64,000 bases of DNA from assembly GCA_943371425.1 (NCBI GenBank), contig CALRUR010000004.1, positions 1 through 64,000 of the forward strand. The letters run 5' to 3'. A program made the position numbers and the translations under genes. The notes beneath the pieces are model-generated. The model had not been told where the DNA came from. It made no database searches and was given only the letters and a program-made list of their open reading frames with translations. This document shows, piece by piece, positions 18,100 through 26,903 of the stretch. The stretch's first letter is position 1; every line of letters begins with the position of its first letter. The stretch comes from CAJBVG01 sp943371425 (GTDB lineage: Bacteria > Bacteroidota > Bacteroidia > Sphingobacteriales > Sphingobacteriaceae).

Positions 18100-20674
18100 T
18101 GCCTATTAAATAATTACCATTGTAAAATTGAATGTATTTTTTTATCGCTTTACTTTCTCTTAATGTTTTTAAATTTCGTTCAGAAATAAAAGAAATTACA
18201 TAAGTGTTTGGCTTTAATTTAATCACTTCATTTAATTTTTTATTTAAGGCATCAATATATTCACGTGCACTGGTTACATCTTCAAAATTTTCAATTAACA
18301 ATAATTGTTCTTTCTCTCCCATTAGTTCGGAGTTTATGCGTAAGCTTTTTAATGAAAACTCGGTGATGTTAAATCTAACTAAATTATTTTTAGTTTCTCT
18401 CAAAGCCGACAAATCTGTAGAAATCATCACAATGTATTTCGCTCTATTTTCTAATTCAAAATTTATGGGGTCTTCTTCTCTTGCTGCTTTTAATGCCGGA
18501 TTTTTTTGTTCTTCAATCTTCTTTAAATGCTCACGTGCCATACTCGCTGCATCCGATGAGGGGAAGTCGTTTAACAATTTTTGTAATGAAGCTTCAAATG
18601 CCGTTTGACCGTTTACTTTATTTTGTGTTAATGCATATAAGTAGTAGTATTTAGGTGCGATACTAGTTTTAGAGTATTGAGTATCTATTCTTGATTTCGA
18701 ACTAAATACTGCTTCGTAACTTCCGTTTTTATACGCATCATAAATATTATCATAAAAATGTTGTGCAGCTAAATCGTTTGCTTTAGCTTCTGATACATAA
18801 GAGGGATCTAGTATTACTTTTGCAATTAATGAATTAGGGAAGTCGCTTAAAATTTTATTCTTGTAATATTCACTTTGCTGTTTATTGTTTACTTCAGCAT
18901 ACAACCTGTACAAATTAAAATATATTTCGGCGCGTAATTTATTATCTGGGAATTGAGATACGATAGTTTCATATGCTTTTATAGATTCTTTTAAATTAAT
19001 AATTTCTTCTCTATAAAACTGCCCAATGTTATAGTATGCCCTCACCATTTTATCAGTAGATGCAGTTAAGGCAGCAGGAGTAGTAGGAATATTAGCCAAG
19101 TATCTTTTCTTTAATGCAGCATCGTCATTTTTATTGGTGGTGCCTTTTTCATCTGCTATAGCTTCACCATTATTAGTAGTATTTAAACTTGCATAAGTTT
19201 CTTTGTTAGATCTTCTCCAATTATCTTCTAAGGTTCTTCGACCGTATTTTTTTACGAAATCTGCATTGCCTAAACCAATTGAATTTTGGTTATAAAAATA
19301 CCAAGTGCTACCTGTACTTACATTTGTAGCAGTGTTATTGTTCGCATCTGCAGGTCTCGATAAATTGTTTAATGCTTGTTCTGCAAGCCTCTTTTCTTCT
19401 TTTTCTTTTTTAATTACTTTTTCTACGTATGCAACCCGTTCTGCTTCTGGCATACGTGCCAAACGCATTAAGCTATCTTCGCGTTGAATGATAATTAAAT
19501 TCTCAACCAATTTTGTTAAACTAGTTTTACGTTTATTTACAAAATCAAAGTCGGGGTTTGATTTTGGCAAGAAAGTGCTAGCACTATCATAATACATTTG
19601 AGATATTTGATAGCGCTCTCTATCATAATAAATATTTGCTAATTTAAAATAAGCTAAACCTTTTTGACTTAAATTATTTACGCTGCTAGCCGCAGAAGAT
19701 TTAAATGCGTTTACCATTTTATCTTCCTCTTCTTCTTTTTCGTAAATTAATCCAAGAGAATAATATATCTGATCTTTAAACTCTTTATTCTTCGCATCAT
19801 TTAGCATTTTAACTAATTCTTTTTCCAGATTTTTTTTAGATCCAGCAGAACTTGTTTGCACTAATCTTGCAGAGTTTATTTTAGCATTAAATAGTAAATC
19901 GTAAGCAGGATTCATTTTCACAACTTGCTGATATTTTACTCCAGCTTTACCTTCTTCGTTTATTTTTTCTAGTAACTGAGCCGTTATATAAGTATACCTA
20001 GCACGTTTATTTTTTTTCTTTTGAATAACTGTAGCTTTCTCCAAATACTCAATTGCCTTTACATAATTTTTCTTATCAATATAATACCAAGCTACGGTAG
20101 CAAATAATTCTGAAATGTGTTTTTTAGGAAAGGTTTCACTGGCAAGCGCAATATTTATTACCGATTCTGCTTGTGGATATTTTTTCAATAAAATATAACA
20201 TTTTATTAACCAGATATACGACTTGTCGCCCACCTCTTTGTCTTTAAACCTACCTGCAGCAAACTGAAAAGTTTCTGCGGCTGTAAAATAATCTTTCTTA
20301 TAAAAATAGGCCCTTCCAATTTCAAAGTAGCAATCGTCTATCCATTTACTACGCTCATGCCTTTGTACTACAAGAGAAGCTTTTTTTATGGCTTCATCCA
20401 TTGCTTGGTTACCTCCGCCTTTTGCAGCCTTACCCGCCGATTCCTCATTTGCAATTTTAAATACAGGTAAAATATCGTCGTATTTATCTTGAAATGATTT
20501 GTCGTTTTGCTTTTCAGTATTATCTATTTTAAGCTTTGCATTGAAATAACCATTGTAATGAGCAGTTATATCATGGTAAATTTTACCGATTGCCGACTTC
20601 TTGCTCGATTTGCATGAGCTGAAAATCAGAATCATTACGATATATAGAGATATTTTAAGGGAATTCGTTTTCAA
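18092..20674 (-). CDS. TPR lipoprotein of the PorW/SprE type (T9SS)
   Basis: An 860-residue lipoprotein: signal MKTNSLKISLYIVMILIFSS with lipobox FSSC, Cys21, then the family start CKSSKKSAIGKIYHDITAHYNGYFNAKLKI. The rest is dense in tetratricopeptide-like helix pairs (RSKWIDDCYFEIGRAYFYKKDYFTAAETFQFA near 110-140, and more around 170-400 and 560-760), with a charged, low-complexity stretch near 430-520. PorW/SprE proteins bind the GldKN ring and are needed for type IX secretion and for gliding. Recognition rests on the lipoprotein start plus TPR layout and on the adjacency to a class A PBP; a generic TPR lipoprotein is the alternative. Confidence 0.75.
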   Translation of the reverse strand: MKTNSLKISLYIVMILIFSSCKSSKKSAIGKIYHDITAHYNGYFNAKLKIDNTEKQNDKSFQDKYDDILPVFKIANEESAGKAAKGGGNQAMDEAIKKASLVVQRHERSKWIDDCYFEIGRAYFYKKDYFTAAETFQFAAGRFKDKEVGDKSYIWLIKCYILLKKYPQAESVINIALASETFPKKHISELFATVAWYYIDKKNYVKAIEYLEKATVIQKKKNKRARYTYITAQLLEKINEEGKAGVKYQQVVKMNPAYDLLFNAKINSARLVQTSSAGSKKNLEKELVKMLNDAKNKEFKDQIYYSLGLIYEKEEEEDKMVNAFKSSAASSVNNLSQKGLAYFKLANIYYDRERYQISQMYYDSASTFLPKSNPDFDFVNKRKTSLTKLVENLIIIQREDSLMRLARMPEAERVAYVEKVIKKEKEEKRLAEQALNNLSRPADANNNTATNVSTGSTWYFYNQNSIGLGNADFVKKYGRRTLEDNWRRSNKETYASLNTTNNGEAIADEKGTTNKNDDAALKKRYLANIPTTPAALTASTDKMVRAYYNIGQFYREEIINLKESIKAYETIVSQFPDNKLRAEIYFNLYRLYAEVNNKQQSEYYKNKILSDFPNSLIAKVILDPSYVSEAKANDLAAQHFYDNIYDAYKNGSYEAVFSSKSRIDTQYSKTSIAPKYYYLYALTQNKVNGQTAFEASLQKLLNDFPSSDAASMAREHLKKIEEQKNPALKAAREEDPINFELENRAKYIVMISTDLSALRETKNNLVRFNITEFSLKSLRINSELMGEKEQLLLIENFEDVTSAREYIDALNKKLNEVIKLKPNTYVISFISERNLKTLRESKAIKKYIQFYNGNYLIGNE

Positions 20675-20707
20675 TTTTAATTGTTTACAGTATTAACTAA
20701 AGGATTA

Positions 20708-20715
20708 CAAATTTA
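20708..20715 (-). promoter_or_regulatory. -7 element of a probable porW/sprE promoter
   Basis: On the minus strand these bases read TAAATTTG, matching TAnnTTTG, 33 bases upstream of the porW/sprE ATG. No clear TTTG -33 box is seen. Confidence 0.4.
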
Positions 20716-20796
20716 TTTTATTTAATGATATTCTTTTAAAACTTCTTTCGATTAAGTACAATTCGATAAAAATGGTTTAATTTGTATGCATTGCAT

Positions 20797-21666
20797 ATGA
20801 CCAAAAAGAAGCAAAAAATACTTGATCGTTTAAAGAATAAGTACAAGTTAGTTATTCTAAACGACGAAACCTTCGAAGAAAAGGCCTCATTTACCTTAAA
20901 TAGGTTAAATGTGTTTATTCTTGGAAGTGTTTTGTTGGTGTTATTAATTACTATTGTTACCTCGATCTTAATATTTACACCTTTAAAAGAATACATACCT
21001 GGTTATGCCGACGTATCCTTACGTAGAGATATTTCGGAAATGGCCTTGAGAGTAGATTCAATGCAAATGATTATTGATGCTAACGATCAATACATTGAAA
21101 ATGTGAAAGGTGTAATTAACGGTACAGTTGGATTAAACGATACCATCAATAAAAATAGTAAACCAACCTTAAAAGACACTACGTTTAGAATTGGAGCAAA
21201 ACCAGAGGAAGATTCCTTGTTGAGATTAATGATAGAGGACCAAAACCAATATGGTTTTGCTATTAAAGAAAGCAATGTGAAGCCCACAGGAATAGCTGGT
21301 TATACTTTTTTCACTCCAGTAAAAGGTATTATTTCTGAAAAATACAACCCTCGTAAAGGGCATTACGGTATAGATGTAGCGGCCACAAAAGGAATGCCTG
21401 TAAAGGCAACCTTAGAGGGCAGCGTAATTTTTGCAAGCTGGACTTCTGATGGAGGTTACGTAATTGCAATACAGCACGGAAACGACTTAATATCAATATA
21501 TAAGCATTGTTCGGTGCTTTTCAAAAAAGATGGTAACTTTGTACGTTCCGGAGAACCGATTGCAATAGTAGGCGATTCTGGTGAAATGCAAACAGGACCG
21601 CATGTACACTTCGAACTTTGGTTTAAAGGCAATGCGGTGAACCCTAAAGAGTACATAAACTTTTAA
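20797..21666 (+). CDS. M23 (LytM-type) peptidoglycan peptidase, membrane-anchored
   Basis: A 289-residue protein starting at the ATG at 20797 (MTKKKQKI); the upstream TTG frame adds five residues and is less likely. A cytoplasmic basic start is followed by one TM helix at about residues 45-68 (VFILGSVLLVLLITIVTSILIF), a periplasmic linker with coiled-coil character, and a C-terminal M23 domain. The zinc ligands are visible in KGHYGIDVAA (His and Asp) and GPHVHFELW (HxH). Such proteins cut peptide crosslinks or act as regulators of amidases. The bactofilin gene begins three bases after its stop, and M23-bactofilin pairs are known to act together in cell shape. Confidence 0.9.
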   Translation: MTKKKQKILDRLKNKYKLVILNDETFEEKASFTLNRLNVFILGSVLLVLLITIVTSILIFTPLKEYIPGYADVSLRRDISEMALRVDSMQMIIDANDQYIENVKGVINGTVGLNDTINKNSKPTLKDTTFRIGAKPEEDSLLRLMIEDQNQYGFAIKESNVKPTGIAGYTFFTPVKGIISEKYNPRKGHYGIDVAATKGMPVKATLEGSVIFASWTSDGGYVIAIQHGNDLISIYKHCSVLFKKDGNFVRSGEPIAIVGDSGEMQTGPHVHFELWFKGNAVNPKEYINF

Positions 21667-21669
21667 ATT

Positions 21670-22098
21670 ATGTTTGAAAAGAAAGAACACAAAACCACTA
21701 AAGAGAACGAGTTAAACGGCTCGATTAATTTAATTGGACAAGGAACTACCATTACAGGCGATATGTCTTGTAAAGGAGATATACGTATTGATGGTGAGAT
21801 AATTGGGAATGTTATATCTAAAGCGAAAGTGGTAATTGGAGCAACAGGTAAAGTAGTAGGCGATATTATTGGTTCTAATGCAGATATAAGTGGGCAGTTA
21901 ACTGGCGACCTAACGGTTTCGGATACCATATTTTTAAAATCCTCTGCAAGAATAGAAGGCGATATGGTTACCAATAAGTTAATTGTAGAATCGGGTGCAA
22001 TTTTTAGTGGTAATTGTAATATGGGAATATCATCAGAAAAAGGATATTCATCAAAATCTAAAACAGAAAAATCTCTTCAAGAAATAGAAGGAAATTGA
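21670..22098 (+). CDS. Bactofilin (polymer-forming cytoskeletal protein)
   Basis: A 142-residue protein whose central part (about 18-115) is the right-handed beta-helix of bactofilins, with the hexad-like pattern NLIGQGTTITGDMSCKGDIRIDGEIIGNV and the conserved GTTITGD start. Bactofilins polymerise without nucleotide and scaffold cell-wall enzymes at the membrane. Its neighbour three bases upstream is an M23 peptidase, the usual partner. The last bases of the gene overlap the TTG start of atpZ, so the cytoskeletal genes read directly into the ATP synthase operon. Confidence 0.92.
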   Translation: MFEKKEHKTTKENELNGSINLIGQGTTITGDMSCKGDIRIDGEIIGNVISKAKVVIGATGKVVGDIIGSNADISGQLTGDLTVSDTIFLKSSARIEGDMVTNKLIVESGAIFSGNCNMGISSEKGYSSKSKTEKSLQEIEGN

Positions 22099-22280
22099 AC
22101 AGCTACTTAAAATATGCTGGTCTAGGCTTTCAAATGCTAGTAACCATTGGTGGTTTAAGCTATTTGGGCCATTATCTAGATAAAAAGTGGACAATGGAAA
22201 CTCCTTGGATGACCATTAGTTTAGCACTTTTTGGGGTTATTGCTTCGATGTATCAAGTTATTAAATCACTCAATAAATAA
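22095..22280 (+). CDS. AtpZ/AtpI-type accessory protein of F-type ATPase
   Basis: A 61-residue protein with two TM helices (YAGLGFQMLVTIGGLSYLGHYL and MTISLALFGVIASMYQVI), the layout of the AtpZ family encoded at the head of ATP synthase operons and implicated in c-ring assembly or Mg/Ca transport. The likely start is the TTG at 22095, which overlaps the bactofilin TGA stop (ATTGA); the next ATG would remove half of the first helix. A non-ATG start with overlapping stop implies translational coupling. Confidence 0.8.
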   Translation: MNSYLKYAGLGFQMLVTIGGLSYLGHYLDKKWTMETPWMTISLALFGVIASMYQVIKSLNK

Positions 22281-22281
22281 T

Positions 22282-22665
22282 ATGAGCTTATTAAAGTATT
22301 CAATTTACACCCTATTTATTGGCGTGTTGATGTATGGGATTTCAGAAGTAATGAATAATTTGATGGAACGCGACTACTTTTTAAGTGCCTATCCAGCCTT
22401 TATTTTATTTTTTTATGTAATTGGTGTGGTGGCATATGGAATTTGTGAGTGGGGTTTAAAAAAATCTGCAGATAGTTCGGTATTTATTGTGCTGGGAGCG
22501 GTGGTTGCAAAACTGCTTTTAAGCATGGTATTCGCACTTATTTTTATTTATGGAAATAGAATTGATAAGATTGGATTTCTAATAAGTTTTTTCCTTCCAT
22601 ATTTTATTTATTCGACCTTTGAAATTTATACGTTATTGTATAACTTGCGCGCTCTTAAAAAATAA
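22282..22665 (+). CDS. AtpI-like four-helix membrane protein in the ATP synthase operon
   Basis: A 127-residue protein from the ATG at 22282 (MSLLKYSIYTLF), two bases after the atpZ stop. Four hydrophobic helices are visible: SIYTLFIGVLMYGISEV, AFILFFYVIGVVAYGI, VFIVLGAVVAKLLLSMVFALIFI and GFLISFFLPYFIYSTFEIYTLL. Position between atpZ and atpB, size and helix number match the AtpI-like protein of Bacteroidota ATP synthase operons, but no diagnostic motif is visible. The longer frame from 22231 lies inside atpZ and is not used. Confidence 0.65.
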   Translation: MSLLKYSIYTLFIGVLMYGISEVMNNLMERDYFLSAYPAFILFFYVIGVVAYGICEWGLKKSADSSVFIVLGAVVAKLLLSMVFALIFIYGNRIDKIGFLISFFLPYFIYSTFEIYTLLYNLRALKK

Positions 22666-22681
22666 TAAAATCTTAAAATAG

Positions 22682-23836
22682 ATGCGCAGAAGAGGCTTTT
22701 TCACTAAAAAAATGAAATCAATTTTATTGTTTTCTGCTATTTTTTGTATTTCGATAGCTACGACTTATGCAAATGAGCCGGAAAAACACGAAAATCACTC
22801 AACGGAAGTTGCTGATTCTATAAACCATGGGGTTGATACTGCAAATGCGGCTCAACATGTTGAAGAAGAGAGCTTTAATGCTGGAGAAATGATTTTACAT
22901 CACATTGCTGATGGACATGAGTGGCATTTATGGGGGCATACCTCAATTGGTTTGCCAGTTATTTTATATACTGATAAAGGAATTGAAACATTTTCATCGA
23001 GTAATTTCCACCACGGAGATTCTGCTTATAAAGGCAAACACTATACATACAAAATAGAACACAATCATATTAAAGTTGTAAATGAAGCAGGTTTAATAGA
23101 TGAAGAACTATCTAAAAAAGTAATAGACTTTTCGATTACTAAAAACGTAGCATCTATGTTTTTATCAATCATTATCTTATTCTTAATATTTTCATCGGTT
23201 GCAAAGTCATACAAAAAGAGAGAAGGAAAAGCGCCAAAAGGGTTCCAATCTTTAATAGAACCAATTATTGTATTTGTAAGAGACGAAATAGCAAAACCAA
23301 ATTTAGGATACAAATACGCGCGTTTTATGCCATTTTTATTAACCATTTTCTTTTTTATATGGATTAATAATATGATGGGCTTAATACCTTTTTTTCCAGG
23401 AGGAGCCAATTTAACAGGGAATATAGCCTTTACATTAGTGATGGGGGTAATAACTTTTATCGTAACTAATTTAAATGGTAATAAGGCATACTGGCAACAC
23501 GTATATGCACCGCATGTACCAATGGCCTTATGGCCGATTATGATTCCGGTAGAAATTATTGGTTTATTAGCAAAGCCATTTGCATTAATTGTCCGTTTAT
23601 TTGCGAACATTACAGCAGGGCACATTATCGTATTGAGTTTAATTTCATTGATTTTTATCTTTAAAAGTTTAGCCATTGCTCCTGTTTCGGTAGCATTCGT
23701 AATTTTTATGGATGTATTAGAATTATTAGTAGCATTTTTGCAAGCCTTCATTTTTACAATGTTAACCGCATTGTTTATAGGAACGGCTGTTTCTGAAGAG
23801 CATGGTGAGCATGAGCATTCTGAAGAACATCATTAA
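22682..23836 (+). CDS. atpB: ATP synthase F0 subunit a
   Basis: A 384-residue subunit a, much longer than the usual 240-270 because of an N-terminal extension of about 150 residues. The extension starts with a signal-like segment (KSILLFSAIFCISIATTYA, so a start at the ATG at 22712 is also possible) and is rich in His and Glu. The membrane part begins near residue 160; the essential Arg of the proton path is in LIVRLFANITAGH. The C-terminus ends EEHGEHEHSEEHH, a His/Glu tail. Extended subunit a is common in this phylum. Together with the c ring it forms the proton channel. Confidence 0.95.
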   Translation: MRRRGFFTKKMKSILLFSAIFCISIATTYANEPEKHENHSTEVADSINHGVDTANAAQHVEEESFNAGEMILHHIADGHEWHLWGHTSIGLPVILYTDKGIETFSSSNFHHGDSAYKGKHYTYKIEHNHIKVVNEAGLIDEELSKKVIDFSITKNVASMFLSIIILFLIFSSVAKSYKKREGKAPKGFQSLIEPIIVFVRDEIAKPNLGYKYARFMPFLLTIFFFIWINNMMGLIPFFPGGANLTGNIAFTLVMGVITFIVTNLNGNKAYWQHVYAPHVPMALWPIMIPVEIIGLLAKPFALIVRLFANITAGHIIVLSLISLIFIFKSLAIAPVSVAFVIFMDVLELLVAFLQAFIFTMLTALFIGTAVSEEHGEHEHSEEHH

Positions 23837-23888
23837 GAATAAATTGAATAAATAAATAGAATTAATTTTTAACTTAAAATAAAATAAA

Positions 23889-24098
23889 ATGACAGGAAGT
23901 ATCGCAGCAATTGGTGCCGGTTTAGCAGTAATCGGTGCTGGTTTAGGTATCGGAAGAATTGGTGGTTCTGCAATGGAAGGTATTGCACGCCAACCAGAAG
24001 CAGCTTCAAAAATCCAAACAGCAATGATCATCGCTGCAGCCCTTGTAGAAGGTGTTGCATTATTCGGTGTGGTAGTTGCTTTGTTAGGTAATGGTTGA
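23889..24098 (+). CDS. atpE: ATP synthase F0 subunit c
   Basis: A 69-residue hairpin protein of the rotor ring. Helix 1 holds GAGLAVIGAGLGIGRIGGSAMEG, the loop has the conserved ARQPEA, and helix 2 carries the ion-binding Glu in AALVEGVALFG. The residue after Glu is Gly and the Na-type Gln and Ser/Thr ligands are not evident, so proton coupling is inferred. A hairpin lies directly after the gene, before atpF. Confidence 0.95.
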   Translation: MTGSIAAIGAGLAVIGAGLGIGRIGGSAMEGIARQPEAASKIQTAMIIAAALVEGVALFGVVVALLGNG

Positions 24099-24104
24099 TC
24101 CGAC

Positions 24105-24137
24105 AAAAAGCCTGTAGCGATTGGCTACGGGCTTTTT
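24105..24137 (+). terminator. Hairpin between atpE and atpF
   Basis: A 14-base stem (24105-24118 with 24124-24137, one G-U pair, five-base loop) ending in a T-run. It looks like an intrinsic terminator within the operon; partial termination or 3'-end protection here would raise the c-subunit mRNA over the distal genes, fitting the high c stoichiometry. Confidence 0.75.
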
Positions 24138-24179
24138 TAAACATTTGATTTTAATTATTAAAAATATATACTTAAAAAT

Positions 24180-24674
24180 ATGGAATTAGTAACCCCAAGT
24201 ATTGGTTTAGTTTTTTGGACTACTATCTCTTTCCTTTTATTACTTTTCATTTTAGGCAAGTTTGCATGGAAGCCAATTATGAAGGCTCTTGATGATCGTG
24301 AGCGTTCTATAGAAGATGCTTTAAGTGCAGCAGAAAAAGCTAAAGAAGAGTTATCAAGATTAAATAACGAAAGTGAGCAATTGTTGAAGCAAGCAAGAGC
24401 AGAACGCGACCAAATATTAAAAGAAGCAAAAGAATTGAGAGATGGAATGGTAGCAGATGCAAAAGGCTTAGCTCAAACAGAAGCAAATAAACTAATTGAT
24501 AAAGCGAAAGTTGAAATTGATAACCAAAAGAATGCCGCTTTAGCAGAAGTAAAAGCTCAGGTAGCAACTTTATCAATTGAAATTGCAGAGAAAGTATTAC
24601 GCAAGCAATTAGACGATAAATCTAAACAAGAAAGCTTAGTTGCTGATTTATTGAAAGAAGTAAAATTAGGCTAA
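24180..24674 (+). CDS. atpF: ATP synthase F0 subunit b
   Basis: A 164-residue peripheral stalk subunit: one N-terminal TM helix (SIGLVFWTTISFLLLLFILGKFAW), the conserved WKPIMKALDDRERSIEDAL turn, then a long Ala/Lys/Glu-rich helix for dimerisation and contact with subunit delta. Length and composition are standard. It is 21 bases upstream of atpH. Confidence 0.95.
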   Translation: MELVTPSIGLVFWTTISFLLLLFILGKFAWKPIMKALDDRERSIEDALSAAEKAKEELSRLNNESEQLLKQARAERDQILKEAKELRDGMVADAKGLAQTEANKLIDKAKVEIDNQKNAALAEVKAQVATLSIEIAEKVLRKQLDDKSKQESLVADLLKEVKLG

Positions 24675-24694
24675 GATTAATTCGAAATAAAATT

Positions 24695-25231
24695 ATGTCA
24701 GAAATTAGAGTTGCAACACGATACGCAAAAGCTCTCATCGACTTAGCGATAGAACGTAACGAACTAGAGCAGGTGAAAGGGGATATTGATTTGTTTTTGG
24801 CGGCTACAAAAGCTAGTTCTGAATTAGTTGCTGTACTTAAAAATCCGATTGTTCCGATTGATAAAAAAGGAAAAATTTTAAAAGGTATTTTTGGTTCACA
24901 AGTAACTAAAAGTACTCAATCATTCTTCGAAATAGTAGTGAATAAAACTAGAGCAGCAGTATTACATGCAACTGCAAAAGAATTTATTGAGCAATACAAC
25001 GAAAAGAAAAATATATTAAAAGCAAAAGTAGTTTCGGCAACAAAATTAACAGAACAAGCTGCAAACGAAATTATAAGTATTGTTGCGAATGCTACTGGTA
25101 AGCAAATTGTACTAGAGCAATTAGTAGACGAAAAACTTATAGGAGGTTTCTTACTAACGGTAGGAGATAAACAATTTGATACAAGTATTGCGAAGAGTTT
25201 ACAGAAATTACAAAAAAGCTTTAGCAATTAA
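24695..25231 (+). CDS. atpH: ATP synthase F1 subunit delta
   Basis: A 178-residue subunit that links the stator stalk to the top of the alpha3beta3 head. The family start (VATRYAKALIDLAIERNELEQV) and the C-terminal GGFLLTVGDKQFDTSIAKSLQKL are clear. Normal length. It lies between atpF and atpA on the same strand with short gaps. Confidence 0.95.
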   Translation: MSEIRVATRYAKALIDLAIERNELEQVKGDIDLFLAATKASSELVAVLKNPIVPIDKKGKILKGIFGSQVTKSTQSFFEIVVNKTRAAVLHATAKEFIEQYNEKKNILKAKVVSATKLTEQAANEIISIVANATGKQIVLEQLVDEKLIGGFLLTVGDKQFDTSIAKSLQKLQKSFSN

Positions 25232-25272
25232 CATAATTTAAAAAATAACATAATCAATAAACACAAAATACT

Positions 25273-26847
25273 ATGGTAGAAGTAAGACCAGATGAAGTAT
25301 CGGCGATATTAAGACAGCAATTGTCGGGCTTCAAGTCAGAATCTGAATTAGAAGAAGTCGGTACCGTATTACAAGTAGGAGATGGTATTGCGAGAGTGTA
25401 CGGTTTAACAAAAGTACAATCGGGTGAGCTTGTAGAATTCGATAACGGATTACAAGGTATTGTATTGAACTTAGAAGAAGACAACGTGGGTGTTGTATTA
25501 TTAGGAAGTTCAGACAATATTAAAGAAGGTGATACAATTAAACGTACAAAACGTATTGCATCTATTAAAGTAGGTGATGGTATGTTAGGTCGTGTAGTAA
25601 ATACATTAGGTCAACCTATAGATGGTAAAGGCCCTATTGCTGGTACATTATACGAAATGCCAATTGAGCGTAAAGCTCCTGGGGTAATTTACCGTCAGCC
25701 GGTTAATGAGCCATTACAAACAGGTTTGAAAGCTATTGATGCGATGATTCCTATTGGTCGTGGACAACGTGAGTTAATTATCGGTGACCGTCAGACAGGT
25801 AAAACTACTGTGGCAATTGATACAATTATTAATCAAAAAGAATTTTACGATAAAGGGGAACCTGTTATCTGTATATATGTGGCAATTGGACAAAAGAATT
25901 CTACGGTAGCGAACATTGTTCGTACGTTAGAAGAAAAAGGTGCAATGGCATATTCAATTATTGTGGCTGCATCTGCTGCAGATCCTGCACCAATGCAATT
26001 TTTTGCTCCATTCGCAGGTGCTGCAATTGGTGAGTTCTTCAGAGATACTGGTCGCCCTGCATTAATTGTTTACGATGATTTATCTAAACAAGCAGTTGCT
26101 TACCGTGAGGTGTCATTATTATTACGTCGCCCACCAGGTCGTGAGGCTTATCCAGGTGACGTGTTTTACTTACACTCTAGATTATTAGAGAGAGCGGCAA
26201 AAATTAATGCTACAGATTCGGTAGCACAAGCAATGAATGATTTACCAGATTCTATTAAAGGAATTGTAAAAGGTGGTGGTTCATTAACAGCTTTGCCAAT
26301 TATTGAAACTCAAGCAGGCGACGTTTCTGCATATATTCCAACAAACGTAATTTCTATTACCGACGGACAAATTTTCTTAGAGTCGAATTTATTCAACGCA
26401 GGTATTCGTCCGGCAATTAACGTGGGTATCTCGGTATCACGTGTGGGTGGTAATGCTCAAATTAAATCGATGAAGAAAGTTGCAGGTACATTAAAAGGTG
26501 ACCAAGCACAATACAGAGAGCTTGAAGCGTTCTCTAAATTCGGTTCTGATTTAGATGCAACTACTAAATTCGTATTAGATAAAGGTGCTCGTAACGTAGA
26601 GATCTTAAAGCAAGGTCAATACTCACCTGTACCAGTAGAAAAACAAGTAGCAATGATTTATTGCGGTACTAAAGGTTTATTAAGAAGTGTACCTGTAAAT
26701 AAAGTAAAAGAATTTGAAGCTGAATATTTAAATCAGTTAGAGCTTCGTCATAGACCTACATTAGATGCAATTCGTGCAGGTAAAATCGACGATTCTATTA
26801 CTACAGTTTTAGAAACCGTTGCGAAAGAAATTTCTTCAAAATATTAA
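25273..26847 (+). CDS. atpA: ATP synthase F1 subunit alpha
   Basis: A 524-residue alpha subunit, the non-catalytic nucleotide-binding partner of beta. It shows the beta-barrel start with VGTVLQVGDGIARVYGL, the Walker A loop GDRQTGKTTVAIDT, the Walker B-side ALIVYDDLSKQAVAYR and the arginine-finger region with ISVSRVGGNAQI. The C-terminal helical domain is complete. Its codon use is visibly more biased (GGT, CGT) than in neighbours, as for highly expressed genes. A small hairpin separates it from atpG. Confidence 0.97.
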   Translation: MVEVRPDEVSAILRQQLSGFKSESELEEVGTVLQVGDGIARVYGLTKVQSGELVEFDNGLQGIVLNLEEDNVGVVLLGSSDNIKEGDTIKRTKRIASIKVGDGMLGRVVNTLGQPIDGKGPIAGTLYEMPIERKAPGVIYRQPVNEPLQTGLKAIDAMIPIGRGQRELIIGDRQTGKTTVAIDTIINQKEFYDKGEPVICIYVAIGQKNSTVANIVRTLEEKGAMAYSIIVAASAADPAPMQFFAPFAGAAIGEFFRDTGRPALIVYDDLSKQAVAYREVSLLLRRPPGREAYPGDVFYLHSRLLERAAKINATDSVAQAMNDLPDSIKGIVKGGGSLTALPIIETQAGDVSAYIPTNVISITDGQIFLESNLFNAGIRPAINVGISVSRVGGNAQIKSMKKVAGTLKGDQAQYRELEAFSKFGSDLDATTKFVLDKGARNVEILKQGQYSPVPVEKQVAMIYCGTKGLLRSVPVNKVKEFEAEYLNQLELRHRPTLDAIRAGKIDDSITTVLETVAKEISSKY

Positions 26848-26854
26848 TTAATTA

Positions 26855-26880
26855 AATCTCGTCTTTAAAAAGGCGAGATT
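26855..26880 (+). terminator. Hairpin between atpA and atpG
   Basis: Two 12-base arms (26855-26866 and 26869-26880) with one G-U pair and a two-base tip, AATCTCG paired with CGAGATT at the base. The T-rich run comes only about ten bases later, so it is more likely a processing or attenuation hairpin than a full terminator. Confidence 0.5.
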
Positions 26881-26903
26881 GCTTATATTTTTTCAAAAGA
26901 AAA

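Noticed and set aside
18204..18608. A 134-codon plus-strand frame within porW/sprE
   Set aside because: Antisense to the TPR gene, no recognisable motif, and Ser/Phe-rich composition typical of the reverse of Lys/Glu/Leu helices.
23065..23751. A 228-codon open frame on the minus strand opposite atpB
   Set aside because: It is the complement of a well-supported subunit a gene; the translated sequence is Lys/Ile/Asn-rich with no domain or signal, as expected for a shadow frame.
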